64,000 nucleotides of DNA from Bowmanella sp. JS7-9 (GTDB taxonomy: Bacteria; Pseudomonadota; Gammaproteobacteria; Enterobacterales; Alteromonadaceae). The DNA is taken from NCBI RefSeq assembly GCF_004329715.1, contig NZ_JXSY01000013.1:1-64000 (forward strand), read 5' to 3'. Positions 42,100-48,749 of the stretch are shown here, in pieces. A program made the position numbers and the translations under genes. Numbering within the stretch: the stretch's first letter is position 1; every line of letters begins with the position of its first letter. The notes under the pieces are model-generated. The model was not told the DNA's origin and made no database searches. It saw nothing but the letters and a program-made list of their open reading frames with translations.

Positions 42100-42213
42100 A
42101 CAGATAAAAATTCACTGTATAGCAATCACTTACGGGATCTGTTAAAAATGGCGAAGGAGAAAAACGCGCGACGCGTCGGCAGAAAAACGACCCAATCGCG
42201 CACTATTAAATTG
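42100..42213 (+). other. Inferred attI recombination site
   Basis: The junction with the first cassette is placed at 42213/42214 (G followed by TTATAA). The evidence is that TTATAA is complementary to the R'' box of attC1 (TTATAAC), as it must be if this is the left end of cassette 1. The extent of attI to the left is not visible and is only indicated. No CDS is supported here; a short open frame crossing it is likely chance. Confidence 0.65.
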
Positions 42214-42591
42214 TTATAAATTGTTGAGGTAACGCGCTTGCGATGGATGATGATTTCACTATTAGTTGCTATTGGTACAGGGTGCTCAATGAACCCTCGA
42301 GTAGAGCAGCAAGACGATAGATTTAGTGTAGATATCTTTCGCTTCGATGGAGATCATCAGGCGATAGTAGAAGAGGAAGTTGATAAGGCCAAAATTTGCG
42401 AAAATGGATACGAAATCTTGTCTACAAAGCAGTTTGCCTTTGGTTGTCCTGTTTTTGGAATTCTGCCGGCAGATTGCGTCGGTACGAGTTACATCGGGCA
42501 GTGTAAAAATATTGAATAGAATTTATAACAAGGGTGGCCAATATGCGGCTATCGCCGCGGGACTCGCATTCGCTCGCCCTTGCCACCGGCG
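42214..42591 (+). mobile_element. Integron cassette 1
   Basis: Runs from the attI junction to the crossover G of attC1. Contains one lipoprotein gene. Left end TTATAA pairs with attC1 R'' TTATAAC. Confidence 0.85.
42238..42519 (+). CDS. Cassette 1: small lipoprotein of unknown function
   Basis: 93 aa from a TTG at 42238 (GAGG about nine bases upstream); an ATG at 42247 is possible. The N terminus is a lipoprotein signal (MMISLLVAIGTGCS). The mature protein is small and acidic in the middle (VEEEVDKAK) with three further Cys (KICENG, FGCPVFG, ADCVGTSYIGQC). No family recognised. Probably sits on the periplasmic face of the envelope. Confidence 0.7.
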   Translation: MRWMMISLLVAIGTGCSMNPRVEQQDDRFSVDIFRFDGDHQAIVEEEVDKAKICENGYEILSTKQFAFGCPVFGILPADCVGTSYIGQCKNIE

Positions 42592-42597
42592 TTAAAC
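42523..42597 (+). repeat. attC1
   Basis: R'' TTATAAC at 42523-42529 and R' GTTAAAC at 42591-42597. The arms AACAAGGGTGGCC and GCCACCGGCGTT can fold back on each other imperfectly, with a CGCATTCGCTCG-containing loop between. Crossover is after G42591. Confidence 0.88.
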
Positions 42598-43473
42598 GTC
42601 ATTTCGATATCAGGATAAAGCGACAATATGGATAAAGGCCTAGTAACAACCAGCAGTCTTTTGGATAAATCAGTAAATGGCCTGTTGGACGACTTTGGCG
42701 CGGGAAACTCTGCACCGGGATCAGGAAGCGCAGCTGCGCTTATGGGAATATTGGCTGGAAAGCTAATAATTACAGTTTGCAGCCTGAGCATCAAAAAAGC
42801 CGCCCAAGAAAAACGCGCAATTGATGACGGTACTATTAAATCAAATCAATTAAAATTCATTCCTTTTGAGAATCAATTTCAATTCATAATTGATGACATT
42901 AAGAATAATATTGAGCCCGAGTTGAAATACCTTTTCGAAGAAGACTCTAAGGAATTTGAACAAGTCGTCGAGCTAAGAAAGCAGAGGATTCAGGCAGGAA
43001 ATGACGGCAACAAAGAATTGCAATCAAAATATAGCAAAGAATCATTAGATAAGTTACAACATGTAACTGGCTTTGTTTTTCGAATTTCAGATCAGTGTTT
43101 TAAATTGATTGATCATGGAAATTTCATTTTCGATAAGGCCTATACTGCCGTGAGAGGAGACTCCGGTGCAGCAATCAGCGCGGCAATAGCCGGTGTTACG
43201 TCTTCGATATTTATCATCAATTTAAATCTCGTTTCACTTAGCCGAAGAAATTGGTCTAAAGATAAAAAGAAAGCTTGTGATGAAATGTACGAGAAGCTCC
43301 AGAAAAAGCAAATCGAAGCTTTCACAAGAGTAGGCGCACTAAGCTCTGAAGTTGTAGAAACAATGCAGTTTAATATAGATGACGTTTAACAAGCAGCAGC
43401 AACGGACTGTCAAACCTGTCACTCAAATTGCTGCGCAATTACGTGCCAGCTTTTCCAGCCGCTGTGCTGGGCG
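42592..43473 (+). mobile_element. Integron cassette 2
   Basis: Left end TTAAAC pairs exactly with the attC2 R'' box GTTTAAC. Contains the cyclodeaminase-like gene. Confidence 0.9.
42628..43389 (+). CDS. Cassette 2: cyclodeaminase/cyclohydrolase-like protein
   Basis: 253 aa helical protein. The N-terminal LLDDFGAGNSAPGSGSAAALMGILAGKL matches the FxxxxAxxxPAPGGGSAAAxxGAxxAAL pattern of the formiminotransferase-cyclodeaminase C-terminal (FTCD_C) family, with APGSGS replacing APGGGS. The late AVRGDSGAAISAAIAGVTSSIFIINLNL segment matches the family's second conserved helix. The middle (about residues 60-150) is longer and more charged than usual. FTCD_C enzymes deaminate formiminotetrahydrofolate, but there is no histidine-degradation partner here, so the activity is uncertain. 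The stop lies inside the attC2 R'' box. Confidence 0.75.
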   Translation: MDKGLVTTSSLLDKSVNGLLDDFGAGNSAPGSGSAAALMGILAGKLIITVCSLSIKKAAQEKRAIDDGTIKSNQLKFIPFENQFQFIIDDIKNNIEPELKYLFEEDSKEFEQVVELRKQRIQAGNDGNKELQSKYSKESLDKLQHVTGFVFRISDQCFKLIDHGNFIFDKAYTAVRGDSGAAISAAIAGVTSSIFIINLNLVSLSRRNWSKDKKKACDEMYEKLQKKQIEAFTRVGALSSEVVETMQFNIDDV

Positions 43474-43479
43474 TTATAT
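43384..43479 (+). repeat. attC2
   Basis: R'' GTTTAAC (43384-43390), R' GTTATAT (43473-43479). Arms AACAAGCAGCAGC and GCTGTGCTGGGCGTT pair imperfectly. Length 96 bp. Confidence 0.87.
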
Positions 43480-43981
43480 TTACTCTCAGACATTGGAGGT
43501 TTAAATGAGAATAGTGCTTTTCCTTAGTTGTTTCATTTTGCTTGCCGGATGCAATTCTTCAGACAATATTCATCCTGATTACACTTTTCAAAAAAGCTTG
43601 AATTATAGTGAGTTGGTCGAACGTCACTATAGCCAGTTAGCATCCACACAAGGCTATAAATATGAATCAAAGGCCTTAGTAACAGAGCACAATAAGCATT
43701 GGCCTCCACTAGCTAAAAAGTGCCGAGCTATGTTGGAAGATGAAGGCAAAGATGCATTTCAGTTCGTTTTTGTACTTGATAGCAAGGGGAACGTTATAGA
43801 CTCTCGTTCTCCAACCTCAGGTAAAGCAGCGGCTTGCTTCTTAAATGGAATAAAGGAAATAAAATATCCATCACCTCCTTTTGAATACTGGTATGAACTC
43901 GTTAACGTTAAATAGTAAATATAACAAGTTAAATCAGCGGAAAACCACTCGCTACGCTCGCGTTTTCCGCTGTTTAAAGCG
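43474..43981 (+). mobile_element. Integron cassette 3
   Basis: Left end TTATAT pairs exactly with attC3 R'' ATATAAC. Contains one lipoprotein gene. Confidence 0.9.
43505..43915 (+). CDS. Cassette 3: lipoprotein of unknown function
   Basis: 136 aa, ATG preceded by TGGAGG. Lipoprotein signal with a clear lipobox (FILLAGC). The C-terminal half (DAFQFVFVLDSKGNVIDSR...AACFLNGIKEIKYPSPP) resembles the end of TonB-C-like or AgmX-type repeats, where a Cys-containing helix precedes a YP-P-P strand. That match is loose and comes from memory of the pattern. Three Cys in the mature protein. Location: periplasmic leaflet. Confidence 0.72.
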   Translation: MRIVLFLSCFILLAGCNSSDNIHPDYTFQKSLNYSELVERHYSQLASTQGYKYESKALVTEHNKHWPPLAKKCRAMLEDEGKDAFQFVFVLDSKGNVIDSRSPTSGKAAACFLNGIKEIKYPSPPFEYWYELVNVK

Positions 43982-43987
43982 TTATAC
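43919..43987 (+). repeat. attC3
   Basis: R'' ATATAAC (43919-43925), R' GTTATAC (43981-43987). Long near-perfect arms (CAGCGGAAAA / TTTTCCGCTG) with a CACTCGCTACGCTCGCG loop. Length 69 bp. Confidence 0.93.
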
Positions 43988-44392
43988 GGATTAGTATGAA
44001 AAAGCCAGAAAGTTACGAATTACGAAAATATGGCCGACTCCCCATAAATCTTATTGCGCATTTAAGTCTGAGCTACAGCTTTCTTTTTGATTGGGACTAT
44101 AAATTATTCACATTTTTCTGCAGCCTATTGTTTATTTTATTCTCCGAACTAATTTTATTTAACAAAGAATGTAGGTCATACATGAAACATCTGAAAGAGG
44201 TTCGCTTGGAGGAATACAGAATTGCTACCGAAGAAAGATCTGTTTCAGAAAACATAGCAATTTACAGAGAGAGACAAAGAGAATTGCGCAATTCAAAAAA
44301 GTGGTGGCAGTTCTGGGTATAAATCCGTATAACAACGCCAGTCTAGCAAGGACTGCGCTACACTAAGTTTCGCTCCGCCCTTGCTGTCGGCG
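43982..44392 (+). mobile_element. Integron cassette 4
   Basis: Left end TTATAC pairs exactly with attC4 R'' GTATAAC. Contains one small membrane-protein gene. Confidence 0.9.
43996..44322 (+). CDS. Cassette 4: small membrane protein
   Basis: 108 aa. Two closely spaced hydrophobic stretches (residues about 18-31 and 37-54, LFTFFCSLLFILFSELILF) form a hairpin. A highly charged C-terminal helix follows (MKHLKEVRLEEYRIATEER... RERQRELRNSKKW), ending in KKWWQFWV. The tail is probably cytoplasmic and coiled. No family recognised. The ATG is 14 bases from the cassette left end; no clear ribosome site. Confidence 0.68.
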   Translation: MKKPESYELRKYGRLPINLIAHLSLSYSFLFDWDYKLFTFFCSLLFILFSELILFNKECRSYMKHLKEVRLEEYRIATEERSVSENIAIYRERQRELRNSKKWWQFWV

Positions 44393-44398
44393 TTAGCT
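44327..44398 (+). repeat. attC4
   Basis: R'' GTATAAC (44327-44333), R' GTTAGCT (44392-44398). Arms AACGCCAG...AGCAAGG and CCTTGCTGTCGGCGTT pair. Length 72 bp. Confidence 0.9.
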
Positions 44399-44954
44399 GC
44401 CCTCTAAACTCAGTCAATTTGGAAGACTAATTTTGAGCTTTGTTTTTCTTGCTACTTGCTTTGTAGCTCTATTTGCACTGACAAACTTTTTGCAAAGCTA
44501 CCTTGGCCTTTTTCCTAAGATTGCTCGAACCTATAAAACAAGCATCAATGTGCCCGATGATTCCTTACTTAAAACGAGTAGTATTTACCTTTCCGACAAT
44601 ACTGCAATCCAAGACTCAGATAGCGAATATCGCCCCTGGTTAACAATAAAAGCAATTGAACAAGGCATTTTCATAGCGCAAAAGAAGTCTCTTATCCTTT
44701 TATTTCCCCAAAAATGCCTAATCCCTTGGAATAAAATGACTTTAGTCAATGAAAAACAATCTGCACTTAAAAAGCAGTACCTGTATAAGGTAGAGTGCGG
44801 AGAAAAGAACATATACATTCTCGCCAAGGAGAAATTTGAGAAGGGTGTATATGGCAGCTAACAATACACTATTGTCACTCACTTCGTTCGCTGGGACGCA
44901 CACACAGGGCCGCTTCGCGATTATAGCCCCGTGCCTGCGCCCCAAAGCTTAGCG
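44393..44954 (+). mobile_element. Integron cassette 5
   Basis: Left end TTAGCT pairs exactly with attC5 R'' AGCTAAC. Contains one gene. Confidence 0.88.
44433..44861 (+). CDS. Cassette 5: membrane-anchored protein of unknown function
   Basis: 142 aa from a TTG with GGAAG seven bases upstream. One N-terminal membrane segment (FVFLATCFVALFALTNFLQS) then a domain that reads as a beta-rich PH-like fold (IFIAQKKSLILLFPQKCLIPWNKM), as in small cassette proteins that carry 'bacterial PH-like' domains; this is a loose resemblance. The stop TAA lies within the attC5 R'' box. Confidence 0.65.
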   Translation: MSFVFLATCFVALFALTNFLQSYLGLFPKIARTYKTSINVPDDSLLKTSSIYLSDNTAIQDSDSEYRPWLTIKAIEQGIFIAQKKSLILLFPQKCLIPWNKMTLVNEKQSALKKQYLYKVECGEKNIYILAKEKFEKGVYGS

Positions 44955-44960
44955 TTAGCC
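44856..44960 (+). repeat. attC5
   Basis: R'' AGCTAAC (44856-44862), R' GTTAGCC (44954-44960). At 105 bp it is the longest site here. The arms next to the boxes pair less well than in the others, but the box complementarity with the cassette left end is exact. Confidence 0.8.
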
Positions 44961-45561
44961 AGCAATAAGAGTCAGAGTTATGGCAGGAATATTTAGTTTT
45001 AAATGCTCATGTTGCGGTGAGCTTCACGAGGGTTCACCGAGCTTTGGATTCAAAGCCCCGGATCCTTGGCTTTGGCAACCCGACGAAGTAAAAGAGCAAG
45101 GAAAGATTAGTGATGACCTTTGTTTTTATACTGACGAAGACGGTACACACTATTTTGTGAGAGTAATAATTAAAATTCCTATTCACGGAGTTACCGAGCC
45201 GTTCATGTGGGGCGTATGGGTTTCTCTTAGTAAAGAAAGTTATGAGCATTACCTTGAAACTTGGGATGAACCTGATTTAGAACGTGGGTATTTTGGTTGG
45301 TTTTGCAGTGCACTACCATATTATAAGTCCACACACTTTCTAGCGACGGATGTGCATCCACAAGCAGATGGAGCTCGTCCATATCTTTGTCTGCAAGAAA
45401 CTGGTCACGAGCTTTACCATGACCAAGTTAATGGAATCAGTATTGAAAAAGCGCAGAAAATTGCAGAGTCGGCAATGCATGGCTAACAAGGCGCATCACT
45501 CGCTCCCTTTGGTCGCTAGGACGTCAAACGCTAACGCGTTTTTACGCCCGATTGCTTTGCG
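44955..45561 (+). mobile_element. Integron cassette 6
   Basis: Left end TTAGCC pairs exactly with attC6 R'' GGCTAAC. Contains the DUF2199 gene. Confidence 0.9.
44980..45486 (+). CDS. Cassette 6: DUF2199 family protein
   Basis: 168 aa soluble protein. The N-terminal CSCCGELHEGSPSFGFKAPDPW with two close Cys, DLCFYTDEDGTHYFVRVIIKIPI and WGVWVSLSKESYEHYLETW match the DUF2199 family pattern. DUF2199 proteins are common as stand-alone genes and in integrons; no function is established. The Cys pair (CSCC) may bind metal. The stop lies inside attC6 R''. Confidence 0.82.
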   Translation: MAGIFSFKCSCCGELHEGSPSFGFKAPDPWLWQPDEVKEQGKISDDLCFYTDEDGTHYFVRVIIKIPIHGVTEPFMWGVWVSLSKESYEHYLETWDEPDLERGYFGWFCSALPYYKSTHFLATDVHPQADGARPYLCLQETGHELYHDQVNGISIEKAQKIAESAMHG

Positions 45562-45567
45562 TTAGCG
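45481..45567 (+). repeat. attC6
   Basis: R'' GGCTAAC (45481-45487), R' GTTAGCG (45561-45567). 87 bp; contains an inner CGCTAACGCG segment and the CACTCGCT loop motif also seen in attC3. Confidence 0.85.
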
Positions 45568-46159
45568 AGTAGGTATATGCGTCGAATTTGGATCGTAGCT
45601 TTATTAACAGGCATTTTGGCTGGATGTGCCAATGTTTCCCGCTTTGAGAAAGACGCTTTAGTCGCCCATGGAGAACATCTTAATGACGCTCCTGAGACTC
45701 TTTATTACTCACTATTTATAGAAATTGGAAGGGTAGCTGACGCTAAAATAATGCAAGTGTTAGTGAAATTGACACCAGATGCGCCTCCCATATTGCTATC
45801 AGAAGTGAAACCAGAGTCAGCCGCCAAGTATTTGTCTAGATTTATACCCCCGCCACAATGGCCGGAGCATTTGAAGAAAAAAGCAACAGAATATCAGGCC
45901 TATGTGGGCGGCGGTTTCCACATCACATTTGACGATGGTCGGTTTATATCTATAGGAATATGTTCGCATTGTTCCGGAGGTCGTGAGTATCCCGTTATCG
46001 GAACTCCAAATGGAAATGACCTTTATACATTGCCACTTACAGAGCAGCAGCTTATAGATGTGTTTGGTTCGCCTAGCCGACTCTATAAGGTCAATGAAGT
46101 TAGGTATTGATGCTAACAAATGCATGCAGTGGGACGCGGCCACGCCGCTGATATGAGCA
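45562..46159 (+). mobile_element. Integron cassette 7
   Basis: Left end TTAGCG pairs with attC7 R'' TGCTAAC with one mismatch (expected CGCTAAC). Contains one lipoprotein gene. Confidence 0.8.
45577..46110 (+). CDS. Cassette 7: lipoprotein of unknown function
   Basis: 177 aa. Lipoprotein signal with lipobox GILAGC. The mature protein has an unusual IGICSHCSGG motif late in the sequence and ends with a strand/helix segment LPLTEQQLIDVFGSPSRLYKVNEVRY, similar in style to the BamE/SmpA-like 'LTEQQLxxxFGxP' end. No family assigned. The ATG has weak upstream ribosome-site sequence; the cassette left end is 15 bases away. Confidence 0.7.
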   Translation: MRRIWIVALLTGILAGCANVSRFEKDALVAHGEHLNDAPETLYYSLFIEIGRVADAKIMQVLVKLTPDAPPILLSEVKPESAAKYLSRFIPPPQWPEHLKKKATEYQAYVGGGFHITFDDGRFISIGICSHCSGGREYPVIGTPNGNDLYTLPLTEQQLIDVFGSPSRLYKVNEVRY

Positions 46160-46165
46160 TTAGGT
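46111..46165 (+). repeat. attC7 (variant crossover base)
   Basis: R'' TGCTAAC (46111-46117), R' ATTAGGT (46159-46165): the first base of R' is A, not the usual G. The core has a GCGGC-CAC-GCCGC hairpin. Only 55 bp. Confidence 0.75.
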
Positions 46166-46976
46166 GAAAAAATGGACTTCTCGCCAATTATCAATGAAGT
46201 GTTCAAGATGTGGTGGCTTATTCCCATCTTCCTTGTACTTACTATCATTAAAACCCCTTGGTTCAAAGGACTTTTCGGGGAAACATTCGTTAAGTTATCA
46301 GCGAAAATCTGTCTTCCAGCTTCAACTTATCATTTGGTTCACAACGTCACCTTACCCACTCCTGACGGAACGACGCAGATCGACCACATTATTGCGTCTC
46401 CCTACGGGATTTTCGTCGTTGAAACAAAGAACATCAAAGGTTGGATTTTTGGCGGGGAAAAACAGGCCCAGTGGACCCAGAAAATATTCAAAAACTCATT
46501 CAAGTTTCAGAATCCTTTGCGGCAAAACTACAAACATGTAAAAGCGCTGGAAAATGCGCTAAACATTGCGCCAGAATTGATTCACTCAGTTGTCGTTTTT
46601 ACGGGTGAAAGTACTTTTAAAACAACTATGCCAGCAAACGTAACCCGCGGATTTGGCTACATTCGATACATCAAATCATTCAAAACGCCCGCATTATCAG
46701 AAACTGAGGTTCAGAATGCCTTGATGCAAATACTAGATGTTCGCCTTGCGCCATCGCTGGAAACGCATCGGAAGCATGTGCAACAGTTGAGAAAACGCGC
46801 CGATACTACAGCAGATCGGATATGCCCCAGGTGTGGTGAACAATTGGTGTCACGTACAGCCAAACGAGGAGCAAATGCTGGAAATCAATTCTGGGGTTGT
46901 TCTGCTTACCCGAAATGCAAGGCTATGCAGAGTGTTACCTAACAAAGCAATAAAATCCCGCCTTAGCGGGCATGAG
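46160..46976 (+). mobile_element. Integron cassette 8
   Basis: Left end TTAGGT pairs exactly with attC8 R'' ACCTAAC, which supports the boundary even though attC7 has an A at the crossover. Contains the NERD gene. Confidence 0.85.
46172..46942 (+). CDS. Cassette 8: NERD nuclease-domain protein with C-terminal zinc finger
   Basis: 256 aa. One N-terminal membrane segment (MWWLIPIFLVLTII). The NERD (nuclease-related) domain follows, with PD-(D/E)XK-like residues: Asp in TQIDHIIASPYG and Glu-x-Lys in IFVVETKNIKGWIFG. The C terminus is a topoisomerase-type four-Cys zinc finger (CPRCGEQLVSR...FWGCSAYPKC). So it looks like a membrane-tethered DNA-binding or nuclease protein, perhaps acting on incoming DNA; that role is inference. 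The stop lies inside attC8 R''. Confidence 0.85.
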   Translation: MDFSPIINEVFKMWWLIPIFLVLTIIKTPWFKGLFGETFVKLSAKICLPASTYHLVHNVTLPTPDGTTQIDHIIASPYGIFVVETKNIKGWIFGGEKQAQWTQKIFKNSFKFQNPLRQNYKHVKALENALNIAPELIHSVVVFTGESTFKTTMPANVTRGFGYIRYIKSFKTPALSETEVQNALMQILDVRLAPSLETHRKHVQQLRKRADTTADRICPRCGEQLVSRTAKRGANAGNQFWGCSAYPKCKAMQSVT

Positions 46977-46982
46977 TTAACT
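46937..46982 (+). repeat. attC8 (short)
   Basis: R'' ACCTAAC (46937-46943) and R' GTTAACT (46976-46982), with a CCCGCC-TTAG-CGGG core hairpin. Only 46 bp, shorter than typical attC sites. Box complementarity with the left end of cassette 8 is exact. Confidence 0.72.
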
Positions 46983-46996
46983 TTCGGAAAATTACA

Positions 46997-47284
46997 ATGG
47001 ATGAAATAACAAGGAAATCAATCATCAACACCAGTTGGGAGCTACATAGTGTTGTAGAAAGTAGCTACCTCAGCCACAACGCGCGCCAGGGTGATGACCA
47101 GTGGCTTGAGAAACAGCGCATTCTGTTAGCCGATATGGCCATTCATTTATTGCAAACCGCGTTAAAGCCTGGCGAGATAGAACTGGATAAGTTAAAAAAC
47201 AATCTGAATGCGATTTTAACGATTACGGATCCGTTTTTACCTAACGCGGAGCTGAAAAAAGCAACCGATAAGCTTTACGAATAG
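46997..47284 (+). CDS. Possible cassette 9: small soluble protein
   Basis: 95 aa, largely helical and acidic (WLEKQRILLADMAIHLLQTALKPGEIELDKLKNNLNAILT). It starts 20 bases after the attC8 crossover, the usual cassette spacing. The sequence after its stop has GTATAAC-GGGGCTT and AAAGCCC-TCCCC arms but no R' box matching the left end, so its attC is either decayed or absent. No family recognised. Confidence 0.62.
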   Translation: MDEITRKSIINTSWELHSVVESSYLSHNARQGDDQWLEKQRILLADMAIHLLQTALKPGEIELDKLKNNLNAILTITDPFLPNAELKKATDKLYE

Positions 47285-47286
47285 CG

Positions 47287-47330
47287 GTATAACGGGGCTT
47301 CAAAGGCTTAGCTAAAGCCCTCCCCCTACA
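47287..47330 (+). repeat. Possible decayed attC or hairpin
   Basis: GTATAAC then GGGGCTT...AAAGCCCTCCCC can fold. The R'' box does not match the left end of cassette 9 (AGTTAAC expected) and no GTTRRRY follows. It may be an attC remnant or a terminator. Confidence 0.35.
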
Positions 47331-47366
47331 CTAGAACAACTGAGTTTGATGCTTACAGGAAAAAAC

Positions 47367-47783
47367 ATGGATGTCATTTTTGACCTAGAAAAAGAGTCTA
47401 CTGATTGGGCAGCTGAACTAAATACAGAGCTCGAATCGTCGTTTCCAGAATTTTTAGCAACAAGCCCCCGAATTGGGTCTTCGGCATGGTGGGCTGCGAT
47501 GTCACCGGATATCTTAAAAGGCAAAATTACCCATGTTGGTCCTGTTATCGAAGATAACGAGCGTTACGACATAGTTGCCATCAAAGCATTAGACGAAGAT
47601 TTACATGGTGATGAATTTGGCGGAAACGGCCAGCCGGAGTATTCGTTATTACAGGAAGATTATTGGCTGTCTGAGCATGTTCGCGAAGGTAAATTTGTTC
47701 AAATTGAATCGATTACCCTGCTGCCTACTGGTGAGCTGGACGAGCATTCAATCTACATCGAGACAAAGGTCACTGTTTGGTAA
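47367..47783 (+). CDS. Small acidic protein of unknown function
   Basis: 138 aa. The ATG at 47367 has AGGA seven bases upstream; a TTG 21 bases earlier is less likely. Acidic, no signal or membrane segment. The central part (PVIEDNERYDIVAIKALDED...YWLSEHVREGKFVQIESITLLPTGELDEHSIYIETKVTVW) is beta-rich. No family recognised. No attC separates it from the next gene. Confidence 0.65.
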   Translation: MDVIFDLEKESTDWAAELNTELESSFPEFLATSPRIGSSAWWAAMSPDILKGKITHVGPVIEDNERYDIVAIKALDEDLHGDEFGGNGQPEYSLLQEDYWLSEHVREGKFVQIESITLLPTGELDEHSIYIETKVTVW

Positions 47784-47812
47784 ACAACATTTACTGCCAC
47801 AACGATTGATTA

Positions 47813-48244
47813 ATGAAATTAGAAAAAGCTACCAATGCGGACTACCTCTGCTTAATTGAAATCTGGGAGGCATCCGTCAGAGCTACCCATGATTTTTTAA
47901 CAGAAGACGATCTCCAAGCGTTAAAGCCGTTGATTCTGGCGCACTATTTTGACGCCGTTGACTTATGGTGCGCCAAAACTAGTCAGGGTGAGATACTCGG
48001 TTTTTGCGGGGTGCATGAGGATAATATTGAGATGTTGTTTATCGCACCGCAAGCGCGTGGCAAAGGGGTTGGCAGCGTGTTAACCCAACATGCAATCACT
48101 GCGTTGGGCGCATCAAATGTCGATGTGAATGAGCAAAACACGCAGGCACTTGGCTTTTACCAGCATATTGGTTTTAACGTTATCGGCCGCTCGCCATTAG
48201 ATGGGCAAGGCAAGCCCTACCCGCTTTTACATCTGGCTCTGTAG
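47813..48244 (+). CDS. GNAT family N-acetyltransferase
   Basis: 143 aa. Acetyl-CoA loop in LFIAPQARGKGVGSVLTQHAI; VDVNEQNTQALGFYQHIGFNVIGRS is the typical C-terminal GNAT end. Substrate unknown. Start 30 bp after the previous stop, no attC between. Confidence 0.88.
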   Translation: MKLEKATNADYLCLIEIWEASVRATHDFLTEDDLQALKPLILAHYFDAVDLWCAKTSQGEILGFCGVHEDNIEMLFIAPQARGKGVGSVLTQHAITALGASNVDVNEQNTQALGFYQHIGFNVIGRSPLDGQGKPYPLLHLAL

Positions 48245-48256
48245 GAAAAGCCCGCG

Positions 48257-48691
48257 ATGACCTTCTCTTTACGCCCTGCCACCCAGCAAGATTTACCTTT
48301 TTTGCTGAAGCTTCGCATCGACAGCATGGAATCCCATCTGCATACCGCGGGGATCTATTTAACTACTGCGCAGCATGAGGCGCGCATCTTACATCAGTTT
48401 GAACACGCTAATGTGGTGTTGTTGGCAGGTACGCCGATTGGATTACTTAAGTATGAATCGCGCCAGAACTGCGTGCATATTATGCAGTTTCAACTGGTAC
48501 CAGCGTGTCAGGGCAAAGGTTACGGCCGCACGATTCTCTCGCAGGTCATCGCCGCAGCTGGGCAAAAGCCCGTGACCCTTAAGGTGTTGAAACAAAATCC
48601 GGCCAAGCGCCTGTATTTGTCGATGGGATTTGAACAGGTGGGTGAAGATGCGGATGAATATCACCTGCGCTACACGCCCGTGGAACAGTAA
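48257..48691 (+). CDS. GNAT family N-acetyltransferase
   Basis: 144 aa. Acetyl-CoA loop LVPACQGKGYGRTILSQVIAAA and C-terminal KVLKQNPAKRLYLSMGFEQVGE. Twelve bp after the previous GNAT gene, so probably co-transcribed; the two share only general family features. Not followed by an attC. Confidence 0.87.
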   Translation: MTFSLRPATQQDLPFLLKLRIDSMESHLHTAGIYLTTAQHEARILHQFEHANVVLLAGTPIGLLKYESRQNCVHIMQFQLVPACQGKGYGRTILSQVIAAAGQKPVTLKVLKQNPAKRLYLSMGFEQVGEDADEYHLRYTPVEQ

Positions 48692-48749
48692 AATCCAATC
48701 ATTGGCAACTCCCTGTCAATCACCACTGTGCACATTCAACGAACAGTAC

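Noticed and set aside
41950-42219. Possible plus-strand gene across attI (89 codons)
   Set aside because: It runs antisense to intI, crosses the LexA box and terminator stem, and has no sensible protein pattern. It is more likely chance.
42214-46982. CRISPR-like array
   Set aside because: The repeats are attC sites that differ in sequence and length, with genes between them; no short identical repeats with uniform spacers.
47287-47330. attC9 after the ninth gene
   Set aside because: The R'' box GTATAAC does not match the left end TTAACT and no GTTRRRY R' box follows; it was kept only as a low-confidence hairpin.
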